Of a stretch of 53,934 bases of DNA, positions 24,306-33,069 are shown one piece after another; the stretch's first letter is position 1, and each line of letters starts with the position of its first letter. Source of the DNA: Flavobacterium sp. KMS (GTDB lineage Bacteria > Bacteroidota > Bacteroidia > Flavobacteriales > Flavobacteriaceae); the NCBI RefSeq assembly GCF_000813005.1, contig NZ_JSYP01000025.1, positions 1-53,934 of the forward strand, read 5' to 3'. Both the position numbers and the translations under genes were made by a program. The notes under the pieces are model-generated. The model ran no database searches, was not told the origin of the DNA, and saw only the letters and a program-made list of their open reading frames with translations.

Positions 24306-24989
24306 ATGAAAAAAACACAAACTAAGATTTTACTAGTAGATGATGAACCGGATATTTTAGAAATTGTTGGATATAACCTATCTCAAGAAGGGTATCAAAT
24401 AATTACAGCCTCAAACGGAAAAGATGCAATTGCAAAAGCACAAAAGGAATTGCCAGATCTTATAATAATGGATGTTATGATGGCTGAAATGGATGGTATG
24501 GAAGCTTGTGAACACATCCGAAAAATACCAGAACTAAATAACGTTATCATTACATTCCTAACTGCAAGAAGTGAAGATTACTCACAAGTAGCTGGTTTTG
24601 ACGCTGGAGCGGATGATTATATCACTAAGCCTATTAAACCAAAATTACTAGTAAGTAAGGTAAAAGCATTATTGAGACGTTTAAAAGAACAAGAAGTTAG
24701 TAGTGATACATTAAACGTAGGTGGAATCGAAATTAATCGTGAAGAATATAAAATCGTAAAAGATAATATAGAAATCGCTTTGCCTAGAAAAGAATTTGAA
24801 TTATTCTATTTATTGGCTTCAAAACCAGGAAAAGTATTTAAACGTGATGAAATACTTGATAAAGTTTGGGGTAATGAAGTAGTTGTAGGCGGAAGAACGA
24901 TTGATGTACACATTCGAAAATTAAGAGAAAAAATTGGAGAAGATTTATTTAAAACCATCAAAGGAGTAGGTTACAAATTCGAGGTTTAA
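24306..24989 (+). CDS. OmpR/PhoB-family response regulator
   Basis: This 227-residue protein has a receiver domain (about 6-125) with acidic pocket D12-D13, phospho-acceptor D56 in LIIMDVMMAEMDG and the conserved Lys in YITKPIKP. It is followed by an OmpR-type winged helix (about 135-225) with LPRKEFELFYLLASKPGKVF and VGGRTIDVHIRKLREKIG, the recognition helix region. OmpR/PhoB proteins bind direct repeats spaced 11 bp, the period seen at three nearby promoters. It is transcribed divergently from the TonB receptor and followed by its kinase. Its own upstream region holds two TAACA sites (24195 and 24208), but they are 13 bases apart and out of phase. Confidence 0.92.
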   Translation: MKKTQTKILLVDDEPDILEIVGYNLSQEGYQIITASNGKDAIAKAQKELPDLIIMDVMMAEMDGMEACEHIRKIPELNNVIITFLTARSEDYSQVAGFDAGADDYITKPIKPKLLVSKVKALLRRLKEQEVSSDTLNVGGIEINREEYKIVKDNIEIALPRKEFELFYLLASKPGKVFKRDEILDKVWGNEVVVGGRTIDVHIRKLREKIGEDLFKTIKGVGYKFEV

Positions 24990-25033
24990 AATAAAGATTA
25001 CCAACCAAAAGCATAATGCAAAGAAATCAGAAT

Positions 25034-25041
25034 TATCTTTG
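25034..25041 (+). promoter_or_regulatory. Perfect -7 element TATCTTTG before the sensor kinase gene
   Basis: TATCTTTG lies 21 bases upstream of the kinase ATG, so the kinase may have its own promoter in the 73-base gap after the regulator gene. Confidence 0.45.
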
Positions 25042-25062
25042 TAGAAGCTATCCATGAACTAA

Positions 25063-26142
25063 ATGAAAATAAGTTTTAAAAAAACCTATAAGTTTGCTGT
25101 AAAGTCAGCACTATATATAAGTCTCTTTGCTACAGGATTTGTAGTAATTCTAGTTTTATTATTCTTCAAAAATAGAACAGAACATTTATTACCATTTAGT
25201 CTTGTCTTTCTTGTGTCGGTATATGCGTTCTCGTTTATGGTTTTACAATACCGAGTAGAACGTTTTATTTATCGCAGAGTAAAGAAAATCTACGATGAGG
25301 TTTCGTTATTGGAATCCAGTACACTTATCAACCAGCCGATCACTACGGATATGGAAACGCTTTCGCGTGAAGTCAAAAAATTTGCAACCGATAAAAAGTT
25401 AGAAATCGAAATGCTCGAGATTCGTGAAGAATACCGTCGAGAATTTCTAGGTAATGTTTCGCACGAACTTAAAACACCTTTGTTTACAGTTCAGGGATAT
25501 ATTTCGACTTTATTAGATGGAGCAATGGAAGACAAAACCATCAGAAAAAAATATCTTAAACGTGCCGAAAAAGGAGTAGAAAGATTAATTTATATTGTCG
25601 AAGATTTAGACATGATCACTAAATTAGAAACAGGCGATTTAAACTTGATAATCACCGATTTTGATATTGTCGAACTTATTCAGAATGTTTTTGATTTATT
25701 AGAAATGAAAGCTGATAAAAAGAAGATTAAGTTAACTTATGAAAAGAAAATTCTTCAGCCGATTTTGGTGAAAGGAGATAAAGACAGAATTCAACAGATA
25801 CTAGAGAATTTGATTGTGAATTCAATTAAATATGGTAAGCAAGGTGGAACTACAGAGGTAGGAGTTGTGAATCTTACAAAGAAAAAAGTACTTATTCGTA
25901 TTAGTGATAATGGAGAAGGAGTAGAGAAACAAAATATACCAAGACTTTTTGAACGTTTTTATAGAGTAGATAAAAGTGGAGCCAGATCAGAAGGTGGTTC
26001 TGGTTTAGGACTTGCTATTGTAAAACATATTATCGAAGCCCATAAAGAAAAAGTATATGTTGAGAGTGAGTTTGGGATAGGTTCTGAGTTTTCATTTACT
26101 CTCGAAAAAGCCCATAAAAGCACTAATCTTGAAGTTAAGTAA
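25063..26142 (+). CDS. PhoR-like sensor histidine kinase
   Basis: This 359-residue membrane kinase has two closely spaced N-terminal helices (about 13-34 and 43-62) with almost no periplasmic loop. A linker coiled coil follows, then HisKA with phospho-acceptor H134 in NVSHELKTPLFTVQGY, and a HATPase_c domain with ENLIVNSIKYG (N box), ISDNGEGVEK (G1) and GSGLGLAIVKHIIEAH (G2). There is no PAS domain. The lack of a sensory loop fits PhoR-type kinases that read phosphate status through a transporter complex, although no Pst/PhoU genes are in this window. It is the cognate partner of the regulator upstream. Confidence 0.88.
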   Translation: MKISFKKTYKFAVKSALYISLFATGFVVILVLLFFKNRTEHLLPFSLVFLVSVYAFSFMVLQYRVERFIYRRVKKIYDEVSLLESSTLINQPITTDMETLSREVKKFATDKKLEIEMLEIREEYRREFLGNVSHELKTPLFTVQGYISTLLDGAMEDKTIRKKYLKRAEKGVERLIYIVEDLDMITKLETGDLNLIITDFDIVELIQNVFDLLEMKADKKKIKLTYEKKILQPILVKGDKDRIQQILENLIVNSIKYGKQGGTTEVGVVNLTKKKVLIRISDNGEGVEKQNIPRLFERFYRVDKSGARSEGGSGLGLAIVKHIIEAHKEKVYVESEFGIGSEFSFTLEKAHKSTNLEVK

Positions 26143-26238
26143 TTGTAATTAGAGCATCTCAGATCAGCATAAAATTCTCATGATTTAACCTCGATTTAAA
26201 GTTGTCGATTCTCCCTTAATATTAAATTTTCATAATAA

Positions 26239-26282
26239 TAACATCTTGGTAACGTTATGTTAACTTTGATGGGTGATTTTTG
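26239..26282 (+). promoter_or_regulatory. Candidate Pho box array and -7 element before the porin gene
   Basis: Three half-sites at an 11-base period, TAACA (26239), TAACG (26250) and TAACT (26261), are followed after exactly nine bases by GATTTTTG (26275-26282), one mismatch from TAnnTTTG. A further TAATA lies in phase at 26217. The predicted transcription start is about 25 bases before the ATG at 26313. Confidence 0.72.
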
Positions 26283-26312
26283 CACTCTGAACGAGGAGTT
26301 TAAAAAAATAAG

Positions 26313-27629
26313 ATGAGAAAATTTTTAGTGGTAGCTTTATCTTTAGCGGCGGGCTTAACGCATGCACAAGAGGTAAACAAAGATGAGATAAAGAAAGAGG
26401 TAGTTCGTATTTTAGACTCTATTAATAAGGCAAAAGAAACTGCAATAATAACAGCACCAAAGATTGAACCTATTCTTCAAAAAGAAGAAAAAGATCATTG
26501 GTATGATAAAATCTCATTACGAGGTTATGTTCAGATAAGATATAATGGTTTGTTTTCTACCAATGATAAAGTTTCATGCGAACAGTGTGATAGATCTTGG
26601 GGAACAACATCTACAGAACCAGATGCAAAATCTAATAATGGGTTTTTTATAAGACGTGCACGATTAGTATTTTCTGGTCAAATACACCCAAATATATATT
26701 TTTATTTCCAACCCGATTTTGCAAGTTCACCAAGTACAGGAATCAATAATTTTGTTCAAATTAGAGACATATTTTTTGATTTCTCATTTGATCCAAAAAG
26801 AGAATACCGTGTTCGTGTAGGACAAAGTAAAATTCCTTATGGTTTTGAGAACATGCAATCTAGTTCTGTTCGACTTGCTTTGGATAGAAATGATGCGATG
26901 AATAGTGCTATATTAAATGAACGTGACTTAGGAGTGTTTTTTTATTGGGCACCTAGCAAAATAAGAGAACGTTTCGAAATGTTAGTTAAAGATGGTTACA
27001 AAGGTTCTGGCGATTATGGTGTTTTTGCTTTTGGAGTTTACAACGGGCAAATCGCAAATAAGTTAGATAGCAACAGAGACTTAAATGTTGTAGCGAGAGT
27101 AACTTATCCTTTCGTAATAGGAAGCCAGATTATTGAACCAGGAATCCAGGCTTATTCAGGGAAATGGGCATTTACCAACGAAATTTCAACTGGAGTTGCT
27201 ATAGATAACAAACAATATGTAAAAGATCAGCGAGTAGGAGCAACTTTTGTATTATACCCTAGACCTTTTGGGATACAAACGGAGTATAACATAGGTAAAG
27301 GACCTCGTTATGACAAGACTACTAATAGTGTCGATGTTACAAATATAAATGGAGGTTATGTTTTATTAAATTATAAGTTAGATTTAGGAAAACAACTATT
27401 ATATCCTTTTGCAAAATTTCAATATTATGACGGAGGAAAAAAATATGAAAAAGATGCCAGAAGTTATGTAGTTAGAGATTATGAAATTGGAATAGAGTGG
27501 CAGCCCCTAAAAGCATTAGAGTTTACTGCCGAATATGTTATTGCCGATAGAACTTTTGAAGATAGCGCATTACCAATTAATCGCCAACAAGGAAATTTAC
27601 TGAGATTACAAGCTCAATTTAATTTCTAA
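26313..27629 (+). CDS. OprO/OprP-type phosphate-selective porin family protein
   Basis: This 438-residue outer-membrane protein has a signal peptide (MRKFLVVALSLAAGLTHAQ). A short coiled-coil segment follows (about 22-60), as in trimeric OprP-like porins. The 16-strand-type barrel starts at ISLRGYVQIRYNGLF and contains FFIRRARLVFSGQIHPNIYF and YRVRVGQSKIPYGFENMQSS, two signature blocks of the porin O/P family. It ends in an aromatic residue (LQAQFNF). Pseudomonas OprP and OprO carry phosphate and polyphosphate. The basic channel residues cannot be verified here, but the Pho-box-like promoter and PhoB/PhoR-like neighbours support the same role. Confidence 0.87.
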   Translation: MRKFLVVALSLAAGLTHAQEVNKDEIKKEVVRILDSINKAKETAIITAPKIEPILQKEEKDHWYDKISLRGYVQIRYNGLFSTNDKVSCEQCDRSWGTTSTEPDAKSNNGFFIRRARLVFSGQIHPNIYFYFQPDFASSPSTGINNFVQIRDIFFDFSFDPKREYRVRVGQSKIPYGFENMQSSSVRLALDRNDAMNSAILNERDLGVFFYWAPSKIRERFEMLVKDGYKGSGDYGVFAFGVYNGQIANKLDSNRDLNVVARVTYPFVIGSQIIEPGIQAYSGKWAFTNEISTGVAIDNKQYVKDQRVGATFVLYPRPFGIQTEYNIGKGPRYDKTTNSVDVTNINGGYVLLNYKLDLGKQLLYPFAKFQYYDGGKKYEKDARSYVVRDYEIGIEWQPLKALEFTAEYVIADRTFEDSALPINRQQGNLLRLQAQFNF

Positions 27630-27650
27630 AACATAAAAAACATATAGGAT

Positions 27651-27690
27651 GGAGTTTATTATTTTTCGAAAACAGAAAATAATGAACTCC
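27651..27690. terminator. Bidirectional terminator between porin and glycosyltransferase genes
   Basis: Fifteen-bp arms (GGAGTTTATTATTTT and its complement with one wobble pair) lie between convergent genes. They include the last codons of the glycosyltransferase. Confidence 0.75.
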
Positions 27691-28726
27691 ATTTTGCTTT
27701 CTTTTTATATTGAGGTAATCCTTTGTATTCTTTAATTTTCGCAATATCCTCAATCTTAAAATCATCTTGTAATGCGTAAGGAACAAGGCCTTCTTCCTGT
27801 AGTTTCTCAGCAAGATATAATTGCTCATATTGACCAGGAGTTGGTATAAAAAAAGCTTTCTTTTCTAGTTTTACCAAATCCATTACGGTTGTATAGCCTG
27901 AGCGACATAAAATTTGTTCACTTTCGTTAAAAGTTTGTTCTAGCTGGCGTGTATTCATGAAATTGTAATACGTAACATTATCGATGATTTCCTTTTTTTG
28001 GTCTTTTTCGACAATGCCTTTCACAAAAACTACTTTTCCGTCGTAGCGAATAACTTCTTGTTTTAATTTCTCTTCGAGGTAACCACGTTGAGGTTCTGGT
28101 CCAGATAAGATAACCATTAAATCATATACTTTAGGCGTTTCCTTCTTGCGCATTCGGCTCATAGGACCTATGTATCTTAACTTGATTTTTTTTGTTTTTA
28201 AATGGCCTAATTCTCCAGTTAAATTAGGATTCTTTTTTATGTCGGGAACCCAACATTCAGTATATTTCTTTATAAAATATTGATGACATTTGCTGGTAAA
28301 CCAAGTCGTGTTTCCAGTCATTACATTTAATTGATGCGTAATAAAAACCGATGGTATCTTATCACTGTAAACACCCAAACGATTATCAGAAATAATCCCG
28401 TCGATACCATATTTTTTAATCCAGGATTTTACCATTTTTTTTTCGTCCAAAATGGCTTCAATCATTTTAGGACAATTTTTGATTAATTTCCACTTAAAGT
28501 TTTTGCCATTCTTGGCATATTCTATTTGGTAAGAAGGTAATTCGAGTGTTTGGATATATGGGAATTCTTTTCGTAATAGCTCTAAAGCAATACCATCAGA
28601 GGCAATTATTGGGATGTAATTGTTTTCCTGTAATGCTTTAATTATCGGGATGCATCTTGTGGCGTGACCTAAACCCCAATTTAATGGAGCAATTAAAATA
28701 GTTTTATTAGTTGAATCTAAATTCAT
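27659..28726 (-). CDS. Glycosyltransferase of the GT28/MurG-like fold
   Basis: This 355-residue GT-B enzyme opens with ILIAPLNWGLGHATRCIPII, the glycine-rich acceptor-side motif of MurG-type enzymes. The second lobe contains VILSGPEPQRGYLEEKL and a donor-binding segment ILCRSGYTTVMDLVKLEKKA, then FIPTPGQYEQLYLAEKL, which matches the GxxT...E...PxxxxEQ pattern for nucleotide-sugar binding. Acceptor and sugar are unknown; lipid or teichoic-like glycosylation is possible. It has no signal peptide and is cytoplasmic or peripheral. It stands alone, convergent with the porin gene. Confidence 0.8.
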   Translation of the reverse strand: MNLDSTNKTILIAPLNWGLGHATRCIPIIKALQENNYIPIIASDGIALELLRKEFPYIQTLELPSYQIEYAKNGKNFKWKLIKNCPKMIEAILDEKKMVKSWIKKYGIDGIISDNRLGVYSDKIPSVFITHQLNVMTGNTTWFTSKCHQYFIKKYTECWVPDIKKNPNLTGELGHLKTKKIKLRYIGPMSRMRKKETPKVYDLMVILSGPEPQRGYLEEKLKQEVIRYDGKVVFVKGIVEKDQKKEIIDNVTYYNFMNTRQLEQTFNESEQILCRSGYTTVMDLVKLEKKAFFIPTPGQYEQLYLAEKLQEEGLVPYALQDDFKIEDIAKIKEYKGLPQYKKKAKWSSLFSVFEK

Positions 28727-28833
28727 ATAGAATTGGGTTATGTTAAGTTAACCCTGCGAAAGTTACAAACAGTAAGTCTTTTCCTTATTTATAAATGATT
28801 ACTAAAATATTAAGTTATTATTTTAGTAAAAGC

Positions 28834-28869
28834 AAAAAGGCTAGACGCTATAAGAAGTCTAGCCTTTTT
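28834..28869 (-). terminator. Terminator of the K/T/A-rich protein gene
   Basis: A perfect 13-bp stem (AAAAAGGCTAGAC and complement) has T tracts on both sides. It lies 22 bases past the stop at 28891. Confidence 0.85.
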
Positions 28870-28890
28870 AATTGTATCAGGAAAAATTGA

Positions 28891-29472
28891 TTAGTCTTGA
28901 ATATAAGTTTTGTTTCCGTTAGAATTAATGTAGTATTTACCACCTCTAGGTCCCGTATATACTTTTTTGCCATTATATTCTCCGGTAACTTTATCTGCTA
29001 CTTTAGGTGCTTTTTCATTAGTTTCTTTAACTGTTTTTGTAGCAGTTTTAGCAGTGCTTTTAGTTGTTGCTTTAGTATCTGCTTTAGCTTTATCTACTTT
29101 TTCAGTAGCAGTTTTTGTATCTGCTTTAGCTTTAGTTACTTTTTTAGTAGCATCATCAGTTGCAGTCTTAGCATCAGTTTTTACTTTGGCAGCTTTTTTT
29201 GTAGTTGACTCTTCTGCTTTAGTGGTTTTTGCCTTAGCATCGCTTTTAGTTTTTGTAGCTTTATCTTCTACACTTTTAGTTGCTGATGTTTTTTCTTTAG
29301 TTGCTTTTTTCTCTGTAGCAGTTTTTGTGTCGGTAGCCTTTTTAGTAGCAGTCTTTTTTTCTTTAGTTGCTTCTGATTTAGCTTTGGTTTTAGTCGTCTT
29401 TACAGCAGTTTCTTGTGCGTAAAAATTACTTGAGAAAACTAACATAAAACAAAGTAATAATAATTTTTTCAT
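28891..29472 (-). CDS. Secreted Lys/Thr/Ala-rich protein with a PBCV-basic-adaptor-like C-terminus
   Basis: This 193-residue protein has a signal peptide (MKKLLLLCFMLVFSSNFYAQ). About 135 residues of low-complexity K/T/A/E repeats follow (for example KAKADTKTATEKVDKAKADT), like histone H1 tails or a charged coiled coil. A compact C-terminal motif, KVYTGPRGGKYYINSNGNK then TYIQD, closes it. That motif strongly resembles the short basic adaptor domain found at the ends of Chlorella-virus (PBCV) kinases and scattered bacterial proteins. The repeated codons make long mirror frames on the other strand, which are not genes. A role in binding polyanions (DNA, phospho-polymers, cell wall) is an inference from charge. 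Confidence 0.75.
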   Translation of the reverse strand: MKKLLLLCFMLVFSSNFYAQETAVKTTKTKAKSEATKEKKTATKKATDTKTATEKKATKEKTSATKSVEDKATKTKSDAKAKTTKAEESTTKKAAKVKTDAKTATDDATKKVTKAKADTKTATEKVDKAKADTKATTKSTAKTATKTVKETNEKAPKVADKVTGEYNGKKVYTGPRGGKYYINSNGNKTYIQD

Positions 29473-29536
29473 GTTTTTTAAGTGTTAAATTTTATAATAA
29501 AATTAATCAATTTATTGTAATGTTTTCGAAAATGTA

Positions 29537-32500
29537 TCAAAAATAAGCTCTTAGCTGAACATTTCCTGTATGGATAGTTGGTCCGGTTTCGCCTTTTCTT
29601 CCTTGATAGTTTACATTAACATCCAAAAACTGAGTGATGTTTTTTTGCAATAGCAATCTCCATACCAAATTTTGTCCTGTTTGTAAACCTTCTAACATTT
29701 GAAAACCTACAGATGAAAATTCATTGCCTGTAAATTTATTCTTATAAAATGAAAACTCACCATTTAATGTGATTTTTTTATCACCAGCATAAGAAAAAGA
29801 TGTTCCTAATCGGCTTTGTTCTAACGTTTCTTCCTCTCCAATTTGATTGTCTTTGTTCTGAATTTCATAGAAGAAATCTAAACTTGTACTTTTAGAAAAC
29901 AAATAACTAATTTTTGGAGCAAGTTGATAACCTGTTAGCTTATAGTTTTTTTCTGGGAAACTTTCAGAGATAAGATCAGTTTGTATGGTTTTGGTAAAAA
30001 ATCCGAATAACCAACTTTTATCATACAAATGAGAATATTGTAATTGATGCGAACTATTTTTAGCCTGTTGCGATCCTATTGTAAGTAAGTTTCTGCTTTT
30101 GTTTTGTAAATAGGTATAAGTTGTAGAATGTTTTTGTTTACCACGATTATAAAATAAACTGTTTCTGAAACTGGAATTTAGCCCCAGCACATTTTCATCT
30201 GAAGAATTAAAAGGATTAAGTTCAAAACGATCACCATCACTTTTTACTTTTCTATCTAATATAAACGAGGTCTGGTTATAAAAATAAGATATAACCTTTT
30301 TTATTCCAGTTTCATTTAACCATTGGTTTGGGTTTAATGTTACCGATTGAGAAAACTTATTTTGATTTGTTTTAATATAAATCCGGTTAGGTAAAAAGAT
30401 ACGAATGTATTTTGCCTGATCAATAAATGCAGCTACCTCAAATTCCTGTAATTCCTGAATTCCATTATTGTTGTAATCGTTCCAGGTGTAAACTCCTTGT
30501 CCTGCAGGAACTTCTACATAGGTATAATCTTGTTGCGGCATTGTTCCCGAACTGGTTTCGTAGGCAGTAGTAGTTTGGATAAATTGATTGAAAAAACGAT
30601 CATTATAAAGAATTCTGGAATTTAGTGATGGTTCTCTTTTTTTAGTCACATCTTCAAAATTCAATACTCTATAGCTCGCATATACAGATAAATCACTTTT
30701 GGTAGTCTGGATTAATTTAGATCTTAAATAATAAGTCTGTGAGTTGTTTACACGTTGTAATAGTCCGTTTTGTAAACTATCATTGCTTCGTTTTAAAAAG
30801 CCTAATTCTACAAAAACCTTGGTACTATCACCACGACCTATAAATAAACCATATTCATTAAATCTTTGGCTTAAAGCCGAAAACTGATTGGTTTCTTTAT
30901 TCTTTTCTTGATTATCTTCAAGCTGTACTGTACCACCAACCCAGTTTTTATTAAAATGATAACGGGCTTGAGTTTGGTTTCTTAAAAACTTAGAAGTCGA
31001 TATTGTGCTGTTACTATTTAGTAAACTACCTTGGTTTTGAATCAGCCAGTTTTTTACTTTAAAAAGACCATTAACGGTATGTCGGCTTCCAGAATAATTT
31101 TCGGTAAAATCTAAGTTTTCAAATTGATAGGTTAGTAATCCTATATCTGAGGTCTTTTTTTGAGGAAATAAATCAAAATTTAATCCCGAAATTAATAAAC
31201 TCTGATTCCCAAATCGATTTGCAGGAAGATTCCAATCCCTATCAAACTCGATGTTATAAAGGCGTTCTACCGATTTAAAATTGTCCTGAATAAATTGATA
31301 ATTTACAAATGCATCCAGATTCCAACTTCTGGTAAATAAACGTTGCTTAGCATTTATTTTGGATGCAATTCCTTTATTGTTTCCATCTTGTATGCTCGAA
31401 AATAAATTAGCATCATTGTTACTAACACCAACTTCAAAATCAAAACTTGTTTTTTCGGTTGGATTATATTTACCCAAAAAAGTAGCTACTTGCAGTTTTA
31501 TTGGAGCAACGAGTTTAATAATTGGAGCATAATTTCCTTGCGGAATACCATTTATAGGAGCAACATATTCATAAATTCGATCAATTGTATTTACGTTTCT
31601 AAGAATGTAATTGGCAGACTTTGCACCAATTAAATTGAATCTTACATTGTATAATTCTTCTTTTGGATCGTTGGAGAATTCATAAACTTCCGTTCCGTTT
31701 ATCATTATTTTTCGGTAAAGAATTTTATTGTCCGAATAAGAATCAACGTAAGCCGAAGGAGCAATCATGGCATTTGTATCATCTCCCGCATTACTTAATA
31801 TTTCTACCTGTTCTTTGGTTAGATTTTGTTGTAACGGTTGGTTTTTTAAGTCATTTTCAGAGTATAGATACCCTCCAAAACTCCATTTTTTATTTTCATG
31901 AGTAACTCCGGCATACGTTACAAATCGAGTATAATTTTGATTTGTATATTGGTACTCAACACTTATACGCATCTCCGAGGTAATGGTAAAAAGAGATGTA
32001 AAAGTGATTTCGCCAGCATTATAATCGATAGTATAATCTTTGTTTTCACCTCGTTTTAATAAAACACCATTTACATATACCCGCTCAGAACCCGAAATTA
32101 CCAATATGTATAACTCACCATTCTGACCTGTTAATTTATAAGGACCTTGATTTCCTTCCTGCCCAGTAATGTTACTTTTTGCATATTGCCCTCTTACCAA
32201 TGCGGCAGAAGCAAATACATTGGTTTTGCTATCTTCATCACCAAAATTAAAATTAACGGCAAGACCTTGAACCTTTTTGTCGAAATTTAGGAACTGTGTT
32301 TTTTTATTTTCAAGAAAAATATCTCCCGCGCGTAATGCCCAATCATTACTAAAAAGCTCAATAAATATATTATCGAATTGATCTAGTTTTTGGGAGTAAC
32401 CACCATCTTGCAACGGAATATTATTGTCTTGTAATGATGCACGAAGACTTACTTTTTCAGATATTTTTCCTGTAATCTGTAAGTCAAGATTAGAGTTTAA

Positions 32501-32968
32501 AACTGTGTTTTGGTTGTTACCAATGGTAATCCCTCGGGTAATACTCCCTGAAGTATTTAATCCGTCAAAAGGAGTTACAGTTTTATTGGTTTTAGGTTGT
32601 ATTTGATATAGAGATTCAGAGGTTACACCATTACTTACGATTCGGTCAGAATCATAAATTTTATACTCTTTGGTTAAAATATCTGGAAGTTTTAAATACT
32701 CAACTGTTAGGGAATCAGTATTCGAAATCATTTTTTCGTTTAAAAGTAATGTTCCTTTCTGGAAATTTACTTTGTAGAAACTGCTATCAATAGGTTGTTT
32801 ATTGTTGTCGTATAATTTGAAAAAACTCGAATTGATACTAACGTTTTCAAGGTGAACAGTATCTCTGGAGACACCAATTTTTTTGGTTTTATAGTGCGTG
32901 TTTATTTCCTGGGCATGAAGTCCAGAACAAAAAAGAATTACAATCCAAAAGAGTAATTTTTTAAACAT
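29537..32968 (-). CDS. Large SprA-like outer-membrane beta-barrel protein
   Basis: This 1143-residue protein has a signal peptide (about 1-19, ending CSGLHAQ). It shares features with SprA, the T9SS outer-membrane translocon. These are SGSITRGITIGNNQNTVLNS followed by LDLQITGKISEKVSLRASL, FDNIFIELFSNDWALRAGDI, and a repeat YVNGVLLKRGENKDYTIDYN followed by AGEITFTS. It is less than half the length of SprA (about 2400 residues) and lacks much of its barrel, so it is a relative and not SprA itself. The second half (about 480-1143) is rich in amphipathic strands and ends in an aromatic residue (VQLRAYF), consistent with a large barrel. The function is unknown. It is followed by the K/T/A-rich gene. 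Confidence 0.72.
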   Translation of the reverse strand: MFKKLLFWIVILFCSGLHAQEINTHYKTKKIGVSRDTVHLENVSINSSFFKLYDNNKQPIDSSFYKVNFQKGTLLLNEKMISNTDSLTVEYLKLPDILTKEYKIYDSDRIVSNGVTSESLYQIQPKTNKTVTPFDGLNTSGSITRGITIGNNQNTVLNSNLDLQITGKISEKVSLRASLQDNNIPLQDGGYSQKLDQFDNIFIELFSNDWALRAGDIFLENKKTQFLNFDKKVQGLAVNFNFGDEDSKTNVFASAALVRGQYAKSNITGQEGNQGPYKLTGQNGELYILVISGSERVYVNGVLLKRGENKDYTIDYNAGEITFTSLFTITSEMRISVEYQYTNQNYTRFVTYAGVTHENKKWSFGGYLYSENDLKNQPLQQNLTKEQVEILSNAGDDTNAMIAPSAYVDSYSDNKILYRKIMINGTEVYEFSNDPKEELYNVRFNLIGAKSANYILRNVNTIDRIYEYVAPINGIPQGNYAPIIKLVAPIKLQVATFLGKYNPTEKTSFDFEVGVSNNDANLFSSIQDGNNKGIASKINAKQRLFTRSWNLDAFVNYQFIQDNFKSVERLYNIEFDRDWNLPANRFGNQSLLISGLNFDLFPQKKTSDIGLLTYQFENLDFTENYSGSRHTVNGLFKVKNWLIQNQGSLLNSNSTISTSKFLRNQTQARYHFNKNWVGGTVQLEDNQEKNKETNQFSALSQRFNEYGLFIGRGDSTKVFVELGFLKRSNDSLQNGLLQRVNNSQTYYLRSKLIQTTKSDLSVYASYRVLNFEDVTKKREPSLNSRILYNDRFFNQFIQTTTAYETSSGTMPQQDYTYVEVPAGQGVYTWNDYNNNGIQELQEFEVAAFIDQAKYIRIFLPNRIYIKTNQNKFSQSVTLNPNQWLNETGIKKVISYFYNQTSFILDRKVKSDGDRFELNPFNSSDENVLGLNSSFRNSLFYNRGKQKHSTTYTYLQNKSRNLLTIGSQQAKNSSHQLQYSHLYDKSWLFGFFTKTIQTDLISESFPEKNYKLTGYQLAPKISYLFSKSTSLDFFYEIQNKDNQIGEEETLEQSRLGTSFSYAGDKKITLNGEFSFYKNKFTGNEFSSVGFQMLEGLQTGQNLVWRLLLQKNITQFLDVNVNYQGRKGETGPTIHTGNVQLRAYF

Positions 32969-33069
32969 AAATACTTTAACTCCAAAACGTCAAAAGTAGT
33001 ATTTATAATTGTGAAATGTTGCGACTGGAATTTTAGTTTTACTATCAAATGTAATTGAATTTAAGAAAA

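Noticed and set aside
28897..29422. Plus-strand frames of 103 and 151 residues rich in Val, Ala and Ser, Phe
   Set aside because: They mirror the AAA/ACT/GCT repeats of the K/T/A-rich gene on the minus strand; no start context or family pattern supports them.
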